64,000 bases of DNA, taken from Anomaloglossus baeobatrachus. Its lineage: Eukaryota; Chordata; Amphibia; Anura; Aromobatidae. Shown here one piece after another: positions 49,963 through 61,704 of the stretch. Position 1 is the first letter of the stretch. Every line of letters starts with the position of its first letter. The stretch covers positions 238,973,404 through 239,037,403 of the forward strand of contig NC_134358.1 of NCBI RefSeq assembly GCF_048569485.1, given 5' to 3'. The translations under genes were made by a program, and so were the position numbers. The notes beneath the pieces are model-generated. The model saw only the letters and a program-made list of their open reading frames with translations, made no database searches and had not been told where the DNA came from.

Positions 49963-52900
49963 AGAAGGGAATTTTGTTACTTACCGTAAATTCCTTTTCT
50001 TCTAGCTCTTATTGGGAGACCCAGACGATTGGGGTATAGCTACTGCCCTCCGGAGGCCACACAAAGCACTACACTAAAAAGTGCAAGGCCCCTCCCCTTC
50101 TGGCTATACCCCCCCGTGATATCACGGGTTCTCCAGTTTTAGTGCCAAAGCAAGAAGGAGGAAAGCCAATAACTGGTTTAAACAAATTAACTCCGAGTAA
50201 CATCGGAGAACTGAAAAACCGTTCAACATGAACAACATGTGTACCCGCAAACAACAAAAAAATCCCGAAGGACAACAGGGCGGGTGCTGGGTCTCCCAAT
50301 AAGAGCTAGAAGAAAAGGAATTTACGGTAAGTAACAAAATTCCCTTCTTCTTCAGCGCTCTATTGGGAGACCCAGACGATTGGGACGTCCAAAAGCTGTC
50401 CCTGGGTGGGTAAAGAAATACCTCATGTTAGAGCTGCAAGACAGCCCTCCCCTATGGGGAAGCCACTGCCACCTGCAGGGCTCTTCTACCTAGGCTGGCG
50501 TCCGCCGAAGCATAGGTATGCACCTGATAATGTTTGGTGAAAAATGTGCAGGCTCGACCAGGTAGCTGCCTGGCACACCTGTTGAGCCGTAGCCTGGTGT
50601 CGTAATGCCCAAAACGCACCTACGGCTCTGGTAGAATGGACCTTCAGCCCTGAAGGAACCGGAAGCCCCGCAGAACGGTAGTCTTCAAGAATTGGTTCTT
50701 TGATCCATCGAGCCATGGTGGCTTTAGAAACCTGCAACCCCTTGCGCGTACCAGCGACAAGGACAAAAAATGCATCAGAGCGGCGCATGGGCGCCGTGCG
50801 GGAAATGTAGATTCTGAGTGCTCTCACCAGAACTAACAACTGTAAATCCTTTTCATACCGGAGAACCGGATGAGAACAAAAGGAAGGAAAGGGTATATCC
50901 CGATTAAGAAGAAACGCGGATACAACCTTAGGGAGAAACTCCTGAATAGGGCGCAGCACTACCTTGTCCTGGTGGAACACTAGGAAGGGAGCCTTGAATG
51001 ACAGAGCCGCCAGCTTAGACACTCGCCGAAGCGACGTGATCGCAACCAGAAAGGCCACTTTCTGTGACAGGCGCGAAAGGGAAACTTCCCTCAGAGGCTC
51101 GAAATGCGGCTTCTGGAGAGCAACTAGTACCCTGTTCAGATCCCATGGATCTAACGGCCGCTTGTACGGGGGCACAATATGACAAACCCCCTGTAGTAAC
51201 GTGCGCACCTTAGGAAGACGTGCTAGACGCTTCTGAAAAGAACACGGATAGTGCCGAGACTTGCCCTTAAAGGGAGCCGAGCGACCAACCTCTTTCCCAA
51301 CCAGATTGCAGGAGGGAAGGCAAAGTAGGCAATGCCGATGGCCAGGGAGACCCTCCCTGAGCAGAACACTAAGATAAGAATATCTTCCACGAGTTGTGGT
51401 AGATCTTGGCAGACCGCGGCTGGCTAGCCCGTCTCATGGTGGCAATGACGTCGTGCTCACGGTCGACCGACGGTGAGATGCCACAGATCACGGTACCACG
51501 ACCTCCCCGGCCAGTCTGGGGCGACGAGGATGGTGTGGCAGCAATCGGTAGCTGGAACTGTGACCAATCCTGAGCCAAGGCGCCTGTCGCCAGAGCTCTT
51601 TGATCGTAAGACCGCGTCATGAAAATCGGGACCTTGTTGTTGCCGAGAAGCCATGACGTCGACGTCCGTCTTCATCCTGCGTCTACAGAATTCTTGCAAA
51701 CAAACGGGTGCAGAGCCCATTCCCCTGCGTCCACGCCCTGGCGACTGAGGAAGTCTGCTTCCTAGTGTCGTACGCCCGGGATGTGAACAGCTGATATGGT
51801 GTATGCTCTGTCTTCTACCCATAGCAGAATCCGCCGGACCTCTTGGGAGTCTTGTCGACTGCGTAGTCCGCCTTGGTGGTTGGTGTATACCACCGCTGTG
51901 GATAGTCCGACTGAATTCGGATCTATTTGCATTCCAGCCACTGCAGGAAGGCTTGCAGTGCAAGATACACTGCCCAGAGCTCCAGACCACTGAGTTGAAG
52001 AGTGGACTCCTCTGAAGATGGTCTTTGACCGTCTGGAAAAGCTAAAACTCGCCTCTGGATGAGGCGCCTCCTTGAAGGAGAGACTGTCCCCTCGTCTGTA
52101 GTGAACGCTGTTTGTCCAGCGGAAGCTTCACTATCGCTGAGAGAGTGTGAAAACTCTCCAGGAGATGCCAGCGATTGGGTTCAACCTTGAAAAGTTGAAG
52201 ACCCACCCGAAACTCTGGGAAGGGTCCAGCGCCATGTTCAGGTTGTGTTGGCATGCTTGTAAAGGAAAGTGCCTTGACCAGTAGATTGCCCAAGTAAAGG
52301 ATCACAGAGTGACCGTGAGAGCGCGGGACTGCTCCCTCTGCTGCCACGAACTTGGTGAACACCCGTGGGGCTGTCGCCAGCCAAAGGGTATGGCTACGAA
52401 ACGAAATATTCTCGTCTTTAATAACGAATCGTAGCCAACGCCGGTGCCTCGGAGCAATCGGCACGTGTAGATAAGCATCCTGATGTCTATTGAAGCTAGG
52501 AAAACTCCTTGAGACAGAGAGGCAATGACGGAGCGGAGTGATGCCATCCGGAACCGCCTGGTTTTCACGTGCTCGTTAAGCAGTATAAAGTCCAGAACGG
52601 GACGGAAGGAGCCGTCCTATTTTGGCACCACGACCAGGTCGGGGCAAAATGCGTATCTGGTTCCTGAAGAGGAACAGGGATTACCGCTCTTTCCGCCTGC
52701 AGAAGAGCCTCGGCTCGGTCGGTGCGGTAGTTTGAAAACAAACTGACTCTCACTCACAGGCCCTCAACCTGCGGTAGGTAAATGCCGCTAAAGCGGGGGA
52801 GTCTGCCCCCCCGCGGTTGCGGAGTGAGAGGGCTGAAAATTATGAGGAAAAACGCTTTGGTAGCGGATCCTCCGGCTGCCTTCCCCGGGCGTGAATTGAG

Positions 52901-55900
52901 CCCGCTAGGAATCTATGCCCTTCTGGGCTTTTTGAGTCGTCTTGGATAGTTGAATGATTTCATTCAACCCTTACCAACAGACTATCACTAGATAAAGGCA
53001 ACCTGGTTAAGCACTTCGTTGGAAGCAGCCTCTGTTCCAATCTCTCAACTACTAGCCTCTGCGTAAAAACACGGAGTTGGCGGATGCCACTGACGTCCGG
53101 CTCGTAGAGTCTCGGACAGCAATAACAGCATGATTCGCCATGCCGACATTGCGAGTTAAAGACGCTGCTGGGACCGAGAGTACCTGTGACAGCGACCCTC
53201 TGCGCAATACTAGCTGAAATAGCTTGGAGTGCCTTCACGGCTGCGACTGCCGGAGCAGCCGACCTGCCGATAGCTTCATAGACAGATTGCAACCAGAGGC
53301 CAATCTGCCTGTCAATGGCATTTTGAAGTGAAGTCCTATCCACCACTACAACTATAGATCTAGCTGCAAGCATGGAGATTGGGGGATCCACATTTGGATA
53401 CTGGGTCTAGCGCTTGACCACGTCAGGGGGAGCGACACGTGTCTCATTAATACGGTCGGAGAAACGCTTATCGTGATAAGCGTGTCGTTTCTGGACTGCG
53501 TCTCTGGAGTCAGAGTGCTAAACAAGTACTCAATATATAGAGATTTCTCTTGCTGTGAAGCTGACCCCTCCACTGGAGGAGTTGAGGGAGAAATACCCAA
53601 CCTTTCGTTGATGGACGCAATAAGATTATTCACTATAGCGTCACCATCCGGTGTATCCGGATTGAGAGCGGTCTCAGGAACAGAGTCCTGAACAGCTACG
53701 TCTGCCTCATCGTACAGAGAGTACTCCAGCTGGGACCTTGCCCAGTGATGTAGTCGAGGGCTAATGCCAGCGAGCCCGCTTAGGCCATCTGGGACTGTCG
53801 ACCGTGTCGGATGCCTGCTCTCTGGGATGCCTGGAATCACTCTGGCGCCTTGAGATGCTCCAGATCAGGGCGGCCAGGGTCATTGCAACCATATTGCCCA
53901 CGGTCTGCTTGGGGTGCAAAGTCTGTAAGATGTCTGTCATAGTCACAGACAATATATCAGCGGAAAAACTGCAACTTCGTCCCTGTCTCTGGACAGAGAT
54001 CACAGGTGGTTCCTTTGGCCACATATAGCAGAGACCCCGGTTGAGCAATTGCACGCACTGGGGGTCCTGAAACCGTATGACATGCAGTACAAGCAGCATA
54101 GAAAGCCCGTGCATTGGCAACTTGTCTTTTTCTGCTGTTGTTGTCTAGCTATCTAAGAGCCTAGCCGAGGATAGCGACCGTACAGTGAATAGTCATACAA
54201 GCATGAAGTACAAATAAACACTTCAGCACATGTAGTACACGCAGCATTGAAAACTTGTGGCTTGGCACATTTGCTCTTCTGCTGCTGTTGTCTATTTATC
54301 TAGGAGCATGAGACAAGGATAGCGACCTACAGTGAATGTATAGCATACAGCATGACAGTAAACACTGCAGCCCATGCAATCCAAGCAGCATTGAAAGCTT
54401 GCGCGTTAGCACCCTAGCCTTTCTGCTGCTGTTGTCTATTTATCCAGGAACATTAGCCAAGGATAGCGACATACAGTGAATGTATAGCATACAAGCATGA
54501 CAGTAAACACTGCAGCCAATGCAAGTCAAGCAGCATTGAAAACTTGTGCCGTAGCACCATTGCTCTACTGCTGCTTTTGTCTGTTTATCTGGGCGCATTA
54601 GCCAAGAATAGCGACATACAGTGAATGTATATCATAACAATAAACCGTGCAGCACATGCAAGCGAAGCAGCATTGAAAGCTTGTGCCTTAGCACAAATTG
54701 CTCTACTGCTGCTGTTGCCCAATCTGACAGTAAACACTGCAGCACATGCAAACGAAGAAGCATTGAAAGCTTGTGCCTCAGCAGCATTGCTTATTTGCTG
54801 CTGTTGCCCAGAATAGCGACAGTACAGTACAGTGCATAGCATATCAGCACACAGCCCAAAAACCCACTTCAGCATTAGTGGTGTCAGTTGCTTACCGCCC
54901 GCACAAGAGCGGGTGCGAGGTCGCCCAAAAACCTGTGACTGGTTCCGTTCTCCCAGAGTGGAAACCATAATGGCTGCCGGCTTCTCTTCCCCGTCCTGTG
55001 CAGAGGGGCGGGCCGTGGGCGAGCCCCAGCCAAGAGCGGGAACCCGGCGTCTCACTGTGTTCAGTGAGAGGGGGCTGGAGAATGCAAAGCAGACTCCAGC
55101 TCCCTGCGCTGAGCTACTGTACAGCGTCCCGCCCCTCCTCTGACTGGCAGGGCTGGGGCGGGAACGAAACGAAAACTAGGCCGCAAAGCCGGGGACTCTA
55201 GTAATAAGCGCGGCCGTCCTATGTGCACGGCCGACGCCGAAGTCCCCCGGCGCACCACAAGTCCCAGCCGCGCCACAATGTAAAAAACAACCAGCAGCGG
55301 CCGGCGCGGCCGTTTTCAATACATAAATTCACTCAGCAAAGCTGCAGTGAATAATAGCACCAGCGCTCCGCGCTGTTGTCCCCGGCGCACTAACACTCCC
55401 AGCAATGCTGGTGTGTGTGGGCGCGATGTGCATGGGAACACAGAGTACCTTGATGTAGCAGGGCCCTGTCCCTGACGATACTCAGCTCCATATCCAGCAG
55501 GTTCTTTTGGGTCTGTGGATGGAGCTCGGTCTCTGTGCCTGGAGACCGGTAAGATCCCACTTCACCCAGAGCCCCTCATGGGGATGGGGAAGGAAAACAG
55601 CATGTGGGCTCCGGCCTCTGTACTAGCAATAAGTACCTCAACCTTACAACACCATCCACGGGTGAGAAGGGAGCATGCTGGGGGCCCTACATGGGCCCTC
55701 TTTTCTTCCATCCGACATAGTCAGCAGCTGCTGCTGACTAAAATCTGTGGAGCTATGCATGGATGTCTGACCTCCTTCGCACACAAAGCTAAAACTGGAG
55801 AACCCGTGATATCACGGGGGGGTATAGCCAGAAGGGGAGGGGCCTTGCACTTTTTAGTGTAGTGCTTTGTGTGGCCTCCGGAGGGCAGTAGCTATACCCC

Positions 55901-55937
55901 AATCGTCTGGGTCTCCCAATAGAGCGCTGAAGAAACG
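49963..55937 (-). mobile_element. DIRS-type retroelement, copy 2 (broken)
   Basis: Same family as copy 1, opposite orientation. Inverted termini at about 49963-50300 and 55770-55937; internal complementary region at about 50282-50388. Approximate parts on the minus strand: tandem-repeat Gag-like region (53350-55060), reverse transcriptase (52040-52640), RNase H (51690-52000), tyrosine recombinase (50470-51330; TSLRRVSKLAAL, HSTRAVGAFWAL). The coding part has many breaks and looks older or more damaged than copies 1 and 3, while the ends stay well matched. Confidence 0.93.
54110..54830 (-). repeat. Tandem repeats in the Gag-like region of DIRS copy 2
   Basis: About six imperfect units of roughly 90-130 bp, each with a phrase like AAGCAGCATTGAAAGCTTG or AAGCAGCATTGAAAACTTG (54240, 54388, 54528, 54665, 54757). 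Copy 1 has fewer and longer units. Confidence 0.8.
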
Positions 55938-56303
55938 TTGCTTGCTGCGTTTTTGCTGCAGTGAAAAAAAATGCATCGTGCCGGATCCGGTGCCATTTAC
56001 AATGCAAGCCTTTGGACGCCGGATGCGGCGTCCTGCGGCAGAAAAACGCATCCGGCCGCCGGATGCGGTTTTTTGAACTGCGCATGCTCAGTATCAAGCC
56101 GGATCCGGCAAAAAACGGACAGGCCGCATGGAAAAACGTATGCAATGCATCCATTTTTTTCGCCGCATCCGTTGCATAGGTTTTTGAGCCAGATTCGGCC
56201 AGACAGAAAAAAAAAAAACTGATGTGTGAACTTACCTTTTTCCATTGACTTAAGCTATCGGCCAAACTGAACATTCATATGTAGACAATGGTTTTGTAGG
56301 TCC

Positions 56304-57044
56304 TAAGCTGGTGTCACACATAACGACGACGACAACGACGTCGCTGCTACGTCACCATTTTCTGTGACGTTGCAGCGACGTCCCGTCGCTGTCGCTGTGT
56401 GTGACATCCAGCAACGACCTGGCCCCTGCTGTGAGGTCGCCGGTCGTTGCTGAATGTCCAGCTTCATTTTTTGGTCGTCACTCTCCCGCTGTGACACACA
56501 CATCGCTGTGTGTGACAGCGAGAGAGCGACGAAATGAAGCGATCAGGAGCCGGCACTGGCAGCTGCGGTAAGCTGTAACCAGCGTAAACATCGGGTAACC
56601 AAGGGAAGACCTTTCCCTGGTTACCCGATGTTTACGCTGGTTACCGGCCTCCGCCCTTGCTGCCAGTGCCGGCTCCTGCACTGTGACATGTGGCTGCAGT
56701 ATGCATCGGGTAATTAACCCGATGCATACTGTAGCAAGGAGAGCAAGGAGCCAGCGCTAAGCAGTGCGCGCGGCTCCCTGCTCTCTGCACTGTGACATGT
56801 AGCTGCAGCACACATCGGGTTAATTAACCCGATGTGTGCTGCAGGAGAGCAAGGAGCCAGCGCTAAGCGCGGCTCCCTGCTCTCTGCACATGTAGCACAG
56901 CGACCTTATGATCGCTGCTTCTGCTGTGTTTGACAGCTAAGCAGCGATCATAACAGCGACTTACAAGGTCGCTGTTACGTCACCGAAAATGGTGACGTAA
57001 CAGCGACGTCGTTGTCGCTGTCGTTTAGTGTGACACCAGCTTTA
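56304..57044. mobile_element. Palindromic MITE, GGTGTCACAC family, second copy
   Basis: Left TAAGCTGGTGTCACACATAA, right TTTAGTGTGACACCAGCTTTA. Inner inverted pairs include GTTACCCGATGTTTACGCTG (56621-56640) against CAGCGTAAACATCGGGTAAC (56580-56599), and ATCGGGTTAATTAACCCGAT (56814-56833), itself a perfect palindrome. The same plan is seen at 31896-32594. Confidence 0.85.
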
Positions 57045-57385
57045 CTCTCACAATTAGCCGACCTTTTACAGACCCCTGGGGATAGGTCATAAATGTCTAA
57101 CTACCTGACGATAAAGCCAGTGAGAAAGTGGTACCATGTCTAAGCCTAAACCACAATGGTTCAGATGATGAAAAAAAAAGGTTATACTGCATTGATTAGG
57201 ACATGTTCTTTATAGAATACGTAAGACTGGTCAGACTAGCCACATGCGTATTGTAACTTACATGTTACACAAATGACACTGTTCACATGAAGACTTTTAA
57301 AAGCAGGTTTGTTTTACTTAGAAAATTAAAGTCTTTACATCACAGGATCTGACACGGACTGTATACACAGGTCTCTAGATTTACA
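57045..57385 (-). other. Candidate 3'UTR and downstream region of the TMEM14C-like gene
   Basis: Lies just after the TMEM14C-like stop on the minus strand. No clear AATAAA was found on that strand, so the end of the transcript is not fixed. Confidence 0.35.
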
Positions 57386-57443
57386 TCAAGGATCATGAGG
57401 CTTCTGTAACATCTTAATGCCCAGTCTTCCTATCATTAAGAGG
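57386..57443 (-). CDS. TMEM14C: TMEM14C-like last coding exon
   Basis: Acceptor (minus strand) TTCTTATACAG. The first base completes the Ser of GAS. It encodes [18 protein letters not shown] and TGA. The tail is slightly longer than the human FNRPH ending. Confidence 0.88.
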
Positions 57444-60400
57444 CTGTATAAGAAAGAAGAAAATAAAGACATTAATAAAATAAAATCAATTAAAAAAAAC
57501 CCCAAACCTTACGATCACAATCTAACAACACAGCAAGCTAGGAGTTTTAGTATGTAACAAATTCTTACTAGGACAATGAGTCACAGGCAAGAATACCATT
57601 GCTGTAATGGGATCATCAATAGGGAGGATGGCCAGCCGGTGACCTCGAAACACACACAAAGTGGCTCATGTGTGAGGTCTCTAGTTTTCTCCGAGTGCTT
57701 CTTTACAGTCTATCCCAATATCGTCCCTAACCTAACCATTTGATAGTAGTGTCCTTTGGACATGTTCGCTTAGCTTTTTGAAGAGGAAGAAAACTACAAG
57801 TTTTTCAAGAGGAAACCACGGCGTTTTTTGGTTTGTTTAATCATGAAGTGTTTTTGTTAGAGTCTTCCTTTAGGCGTTTTCAGTAAAAAATGTTTTGCGT
57901 GTTTAAGCATTTTTTGGGGAGTTTTTTTTTTTCTTCTTCCTCTTAATAAATCCATTAAAACAATAATTTTTAAGACTAAAAGCCGACAAAATACTCACAT
58001 GGAGCGGCTTCATAGTAGAAAACAAAAAAAATGGTCAGGTCACTGCTTTTAACAACCCATCACATATGTACTTTATCATGAGCAGGGACAGGACTGCAAA
58101 GTGGTGACTACACAGTGCTGATCCATCACATGTATAAAAAGGTTAAAAAAATTCAACAACTAAGAGACAATGTGTAAATGCCAAAATTTCAAAACCGTGG
58201 ATCCCAGCGTTTGTACAGTGTTCAAAAGCATGTAAGGTAACAAGTGGCCGATCATATAGGAATGGGCCATTCATCTTATGTACAGTGGAACCTTGGTTTA
58301 CGAGAACAATCCGTTCTAGGAGTGTGCTTGTAAACCAAGTTACTCGTCTAGCAAAGCAAAATTTCCCATAGGAAATACAAGCTCAGACAATTCGTTCCAC
58401 AACTTGTTCAAATGTCCCATCCTGGTCCCCTATTGTGCCATCACACACACACACACTATGCTCACCTTACATTCCGTTGCCTCACTGGCCATCTAGTTCT
58501 TGCAGTTTGCCGGTACAGGATGAGTATCGGGTAACCATCGCGACTGATGCCAGAGCTTCTGCTACCACAGCGCTGACGTCAAAGGCATTAGCTGCTTGTC
58601 TCTGATTGGTCAGCACGCTGCCTTTGAATAGCGGCTGACAGCTGAAGTTCCTCCATTGTTGCGATGGTTACCCGATACACATGTGTGTGTGCGTGTTTGT
58701 GTGGACTACAAGAGCGGGTCAGAGGGCGGTTAAAGTACAGAACCGGAAGTGTGTGCGGTGAGTATTTGCTCGTTGAGGGGAGTTACAGCAAGCTTTGCTC
58801 GTATAGTGAAATGCTCGCAAACTGGGTTACTCATAAACCGAGATTCCAATGTATTCAGGAACAGCTAACATTTCCATTCATGGCTGATGTTGGATCAGAC
58901 ACAATAGATTTTAAAATACCTGATTTCTTATTTCCAACAGAAACTGTAAGAAGCAACCACTCCCTCCCCACCGAAAATAACATGCCACCATGGCAGAGTA
59001 TTGTTGGTGGAGTCTAGAGAACCAGTTATTGCCCACAAGAATAGGGAGCCAATGCCTGTGGTGAAAAATGGCTATGAGATTCTGAATCAGAGCAGTGGCT
59101 TATACACCTTGTACAGGTAAATACACTTGTAAGATCGTCACATATCAAATGATCACGGACCAAGTCGGATCACAGTGTACAGTACAACACTATCCAACAG
59201 GAGGCGAAAACCAGTCCTAAAAATGTCAGAATAAAATGCTCACCAATATCATACACACTCTCTACAGACACTGATGTCACAGCCACTCAACCTCCACACT
59301 AGAGGGAAGGGGCGGCTGCTTAGCATAAGACATGCACACTAATAAGGCTTGCACTGGGAGCCCATCATATAATGAGTGAAATGCACAGTGTCTGAACTGT
59401 AACCCATTAAAGACGCCAAAAACCTAGGTCAGGCGGGCCCATCAGCACACACACATATATATACATATACACATATATATATATATATATATATGCACAC
59501 ATCTCACACGGATACACGCGATGCACAGTGTCTGACCATAGCCTATAAGTGACGTACAACACTAAGTAAAGGAGGGTCAGTTAGCACTATAGGAGTGCAT
59601 AACACATGACAGGCTCACCATTTTACCACCTGAATTCAAAAGATATTAGTTTAAATTTTGACCTAGGTTTTTGGCATCATTTATAGCAGACCTGGGCAAG
59701 GGATCAGAGATTGAGACGTGGTGCTGCTGTAATGCATTACAGGGGCAGTATATAGTGCTGTAATGCATTACAGGTGCAGTATATAGTGCTGTAATGCATT
59801 ACAGGTGCAGTATATAGTGCTGTAATGCATTACAGGTGCAGTATATAGTGCTGTAATGCATTACAGGTGCAGTATATAGTGCTGTAATGCATTACAGGTG
59901 CAGTATATAGTGCTGTAATGCATTACAGGGGCAGTATATAGTGCTGTAATGCATTACAGGGGCAGTATATAGTGCTGTAATGCATTACAGGGGCAGTATA
60001 TAGTGATGTAATATATTACAGGTGCAGTATATAGTGATGTAATGCATTACAGGTGCAGTATATAGTGCTGTAATGTATTACAGGTGCAGTATATAGTGCT
60101 GTAATGCATTACAGGTGCAGTATATAGTGCTGTAATGCATTACAGGGGCAGTATATAGTGCTGTAATGCATTACAGGGGCAGTATATAGTGCTGTAATGC
60201 ATTACAGGTGCAGTATATAGTGCTGTAATGCATTACAGGTGCAGTATATAGTGCTGTAATGCATTACAGGTGCAGTATATAGTGCTGTAATGCATTACAG
60301 GGGCAGTATATAGTGCTGTAATGCATTACAGGGGCAGTATATAGTGCTGTAATGCATTACAGGGGCAGTATATAGTGCTGTAATGCATTACAGGGGCAGT

Positions 60401-61704
60401 ATATAGTGCTGTAATGCATTACAGGGGCAGTATATAGTGCTGTAATGCATTACAGGGGCAGTATATAGTGCTGTAATGCATTACAGGGGCAGTATATAGT
60501 GCTGTAATGCATTACAGGGGCAGTATATAGTGCTGTAATGCATTACAGGGGCAGTATATAGTGCTGTAATGCATTACAGGGGCAGTATATCGAGCTGTAA
60601 TGCATTACAGGGGCAGTATATAGTGCTGTAATGCATTACAGGGGCAGTATATAGTGCTGTAATGCATTACAGGGGCAGTATATAGTGCTGTAATGCATTA
60701 CAGGGGCAGTTACATACAATATTGGGTAGAATTGAGTTAAGTATATCAGTCCGGCCCTCTAAAAGGATCCCAAGTTCTCATGCGGCCCCATGAGAAATTT
60801 AATTGCCCACCCCTGAGTTATAGGTTACAGTTCAGACACTGTGCATTACACTTATCTATACGATGGGCTCCCAGTGCAAGCCTTATGAGTGTGCATGACT
60901 TCTACTTCTAGTGTGGCGGTTGAGTGGCTGTATCCTCAGCATCTTGCACTTTGGCTGCAGCCATCTTTATGAGGAAGGCTCACCACATTCTGTGTGTGCA
61001 TACATCATCTGCCTTGGCTCCTTTTTGGTGAGTTTTTTTGATAGTTCTATGTGTTTTTTCTAACACTCTACAGACATAGCATTCACAATAGATAACAGAA
61101 ACTGTAAGCGTTAGCGCAGCGGGGCGTGGTGCTCAGTGCACATAGGCTGCAGGAGTGCAGATAAGCAGGAGAACGCTTCATAGGGAAGAACTGCTCTCCA
61201 ACAAAATGACAGTGACTATAAAGTGAACAGTCTGGGAGCTAGCTTTACGAATATAAGATAATAGGGGTCTGACTTCTGCCCCCGATCAGCTTTACCAGAT
61301 TCTGCTCTATACAGTTTGTAGCATTTATACCTGCTATTGCAGCTTAGTCCTGTGACAGACAATACAAGAAGCACGTCATGGACCCATAGTATGACCACAA
61401 ACACGAGGCTTTTGTTACGGTCTGCTCCATATAGCCATAAGGGTAAAGAGAGTGCAGCAACCTGAACCGCTCACCCTGTAGTGCCCTACTAATAGGATCT
61501 TTATGTAGGGGATGTCACAGTCATATGTTGAAGGACATTGCATCAGGCTCCAGACTGATACAATGGATTATTTGCCTACATACTAAAGCAGACATGTTAC
61601 ATGACGATATACCCACCTGGCACCAGCAATTAACCCCGCAGGCATGAACTTTCCAGAGTTGTAGAATCGGTATCCCATCACTCCTGCCAACGTTCCTGAA
61701 GCCA
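57386..61704 (-). CDS. TMEM14C: TMEM14C-like mitochondrial membrane protein, last two coding exons (partial gene)
   Basis: Two minus-strand exons encode the C-terminal half of a TMEM14 protein: a split Leu, [38 protein letters not shown] and KMLQKPHDP. Human TMEM14C reads LATSGTLAGIMGMRFYHSGK and [20 protein letters not shown] as recalled. TMEM14C is a small inner-mitochondrial-membrane protein with three to four helices, needed for protoporphyrinogen transfer in heme synthesis. The residues [13 protein letters not shown] favour 14C over 14A; 14B is the close alternative. The N-terminal exons lie right of the window. The gene converges on MAK. Confidence 0.9.
57444..58282. other. TMEM14C-like intron, nothing recognised
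   Basis: AT-rich; no repeat boundaries recognised. Confidence 0.4.
58283..58851. mobile_element. TA-target MITE, CAGTGGAACCTTGGTTTACG family
   Basis: Left CAGTGGAACCTTGGTTTACG with TA outside; right end ATAAACCGAGATTCCAATG, then TA. Inverted blocks such as CTTGTAAACCAAGTTACTCG and CGCAAACTGGGTTACTCATA follow inside. An open frame on the plus strand (58664-59017) has no conserved content. Confidence 0.85.
58852..59282. other. TMEM14C-like intron, nothing recognised
   Basis: No repeat or coding content identified. Confidence 0.4.
59449..59494. repeat. CA/TA microsatellite
   Basis: CACACACATATATATACATA followed by about ten TA units. Confidence 0.85.
59687..60815. mobile_element. hAT-type MITE carrying a minisatellite
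   Basis: Ends CAGACCTGGGCAAG and, at the right, complement CAGGGGTGGGCAATT. The flanking 8-mers ATTTATAG (59679-59686) and AGTTATAG (60816-60823) differ at one base, a typical hAT duplication. Of its 1129 bp about 990 are the tandem array; the rest is only 40 bp left and about 105 bp right. Confidence 0.85.
59727..60710. repeat. Minisatellite: 32 units of exactly 31 bp
   Basis: From the first unit start at 59727 to the last at 60688 is 961 bp, exactly 31 periods. Each unit contains the perfect 16-bp palindrome CTGTAATGCATTACAG followed by GGGCAGTATATAGTG or GTGCAGTATATAGTG. T-type units are numbers 2-6, 10-13 and 16-18; the rest are G-type. Unit 10 and a few others have single changes. No unit differs in length. 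Confidence 0.95.
60951..61616. other. TMEM14C-like intron, nothing recognised
   Basis: Nothing recognised up to the splice donor of the exon at 61617. Confidence 0.4.
61617..61704 (-). CDS. TMEM14C: TMEM14C-like exon: third and fourth helices
   Basis: On the minus strand the acceptor is TATATTCCAG and the donor GTGGGT. Two leading bases finish a Leu codon; two trailing bases AG begin a Ser. It encodes [19 protein letters not shown] and MPAGLIAGA. Confidence 0.92.

Larger units (their letters stand above)
49762..56239. mobile_element. MITE split by DIRS copy 2
   Basis: Left part 49762-49962 begins TAAGGTTATGTTCACACATC. Right part 55938-56239 ends GATGTGTGAACTTACCTT. Both parts share blocks with GCCGGAT and CCGGATGCGGC phrases in inverted order. 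Removing the DIRS leaves an element of about 500 bp. Confidence 0.78.
59283..60950. mobile_element. Large palindromic element whose right arm is interrupted
   Basis: The left arm (59283-59433) includes GCCACTCAACCTCCACACTA, GGCTTGCACTGGGAGCCCAT, CAGTGTCTGAACTGTAACCC and CCAAAAACCTAGGTCA. The right arm gives complements in reverse order: TGACCTAGGTTTTTGGCATC (59659), then, after the hAT-type insertion, GGTTACAGTTCAGACACTGT (60824), ATGGGCTCCCAGTGCAAGCC and TAGTGTGGCGGTTGAGTGGC. The insertion splits the right arm. The centre holds an AT/CA microsatellite. Confidence 0.8.

Noticed and set aside
58664-59017. 117-codon plus-strand open frame
   Set aside because: It starts inside a MITE and extends into the intron with no conserved content.
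59727-60710. Possible CRISPR-like array, because of the regular 31-bp spacing
   Set aside because: The units are contiguous near-identical repeats with no unique spacers, in a vertebrate intron.
57386-61704. TMEM14A as the identity of the minus-strand gene
   Set aside because: The peptides [17 protein letters not shown] fit TMEM14C/B; TMEM14A has a KKIMPAGLVAGLSLMM-type sequence as recalled.
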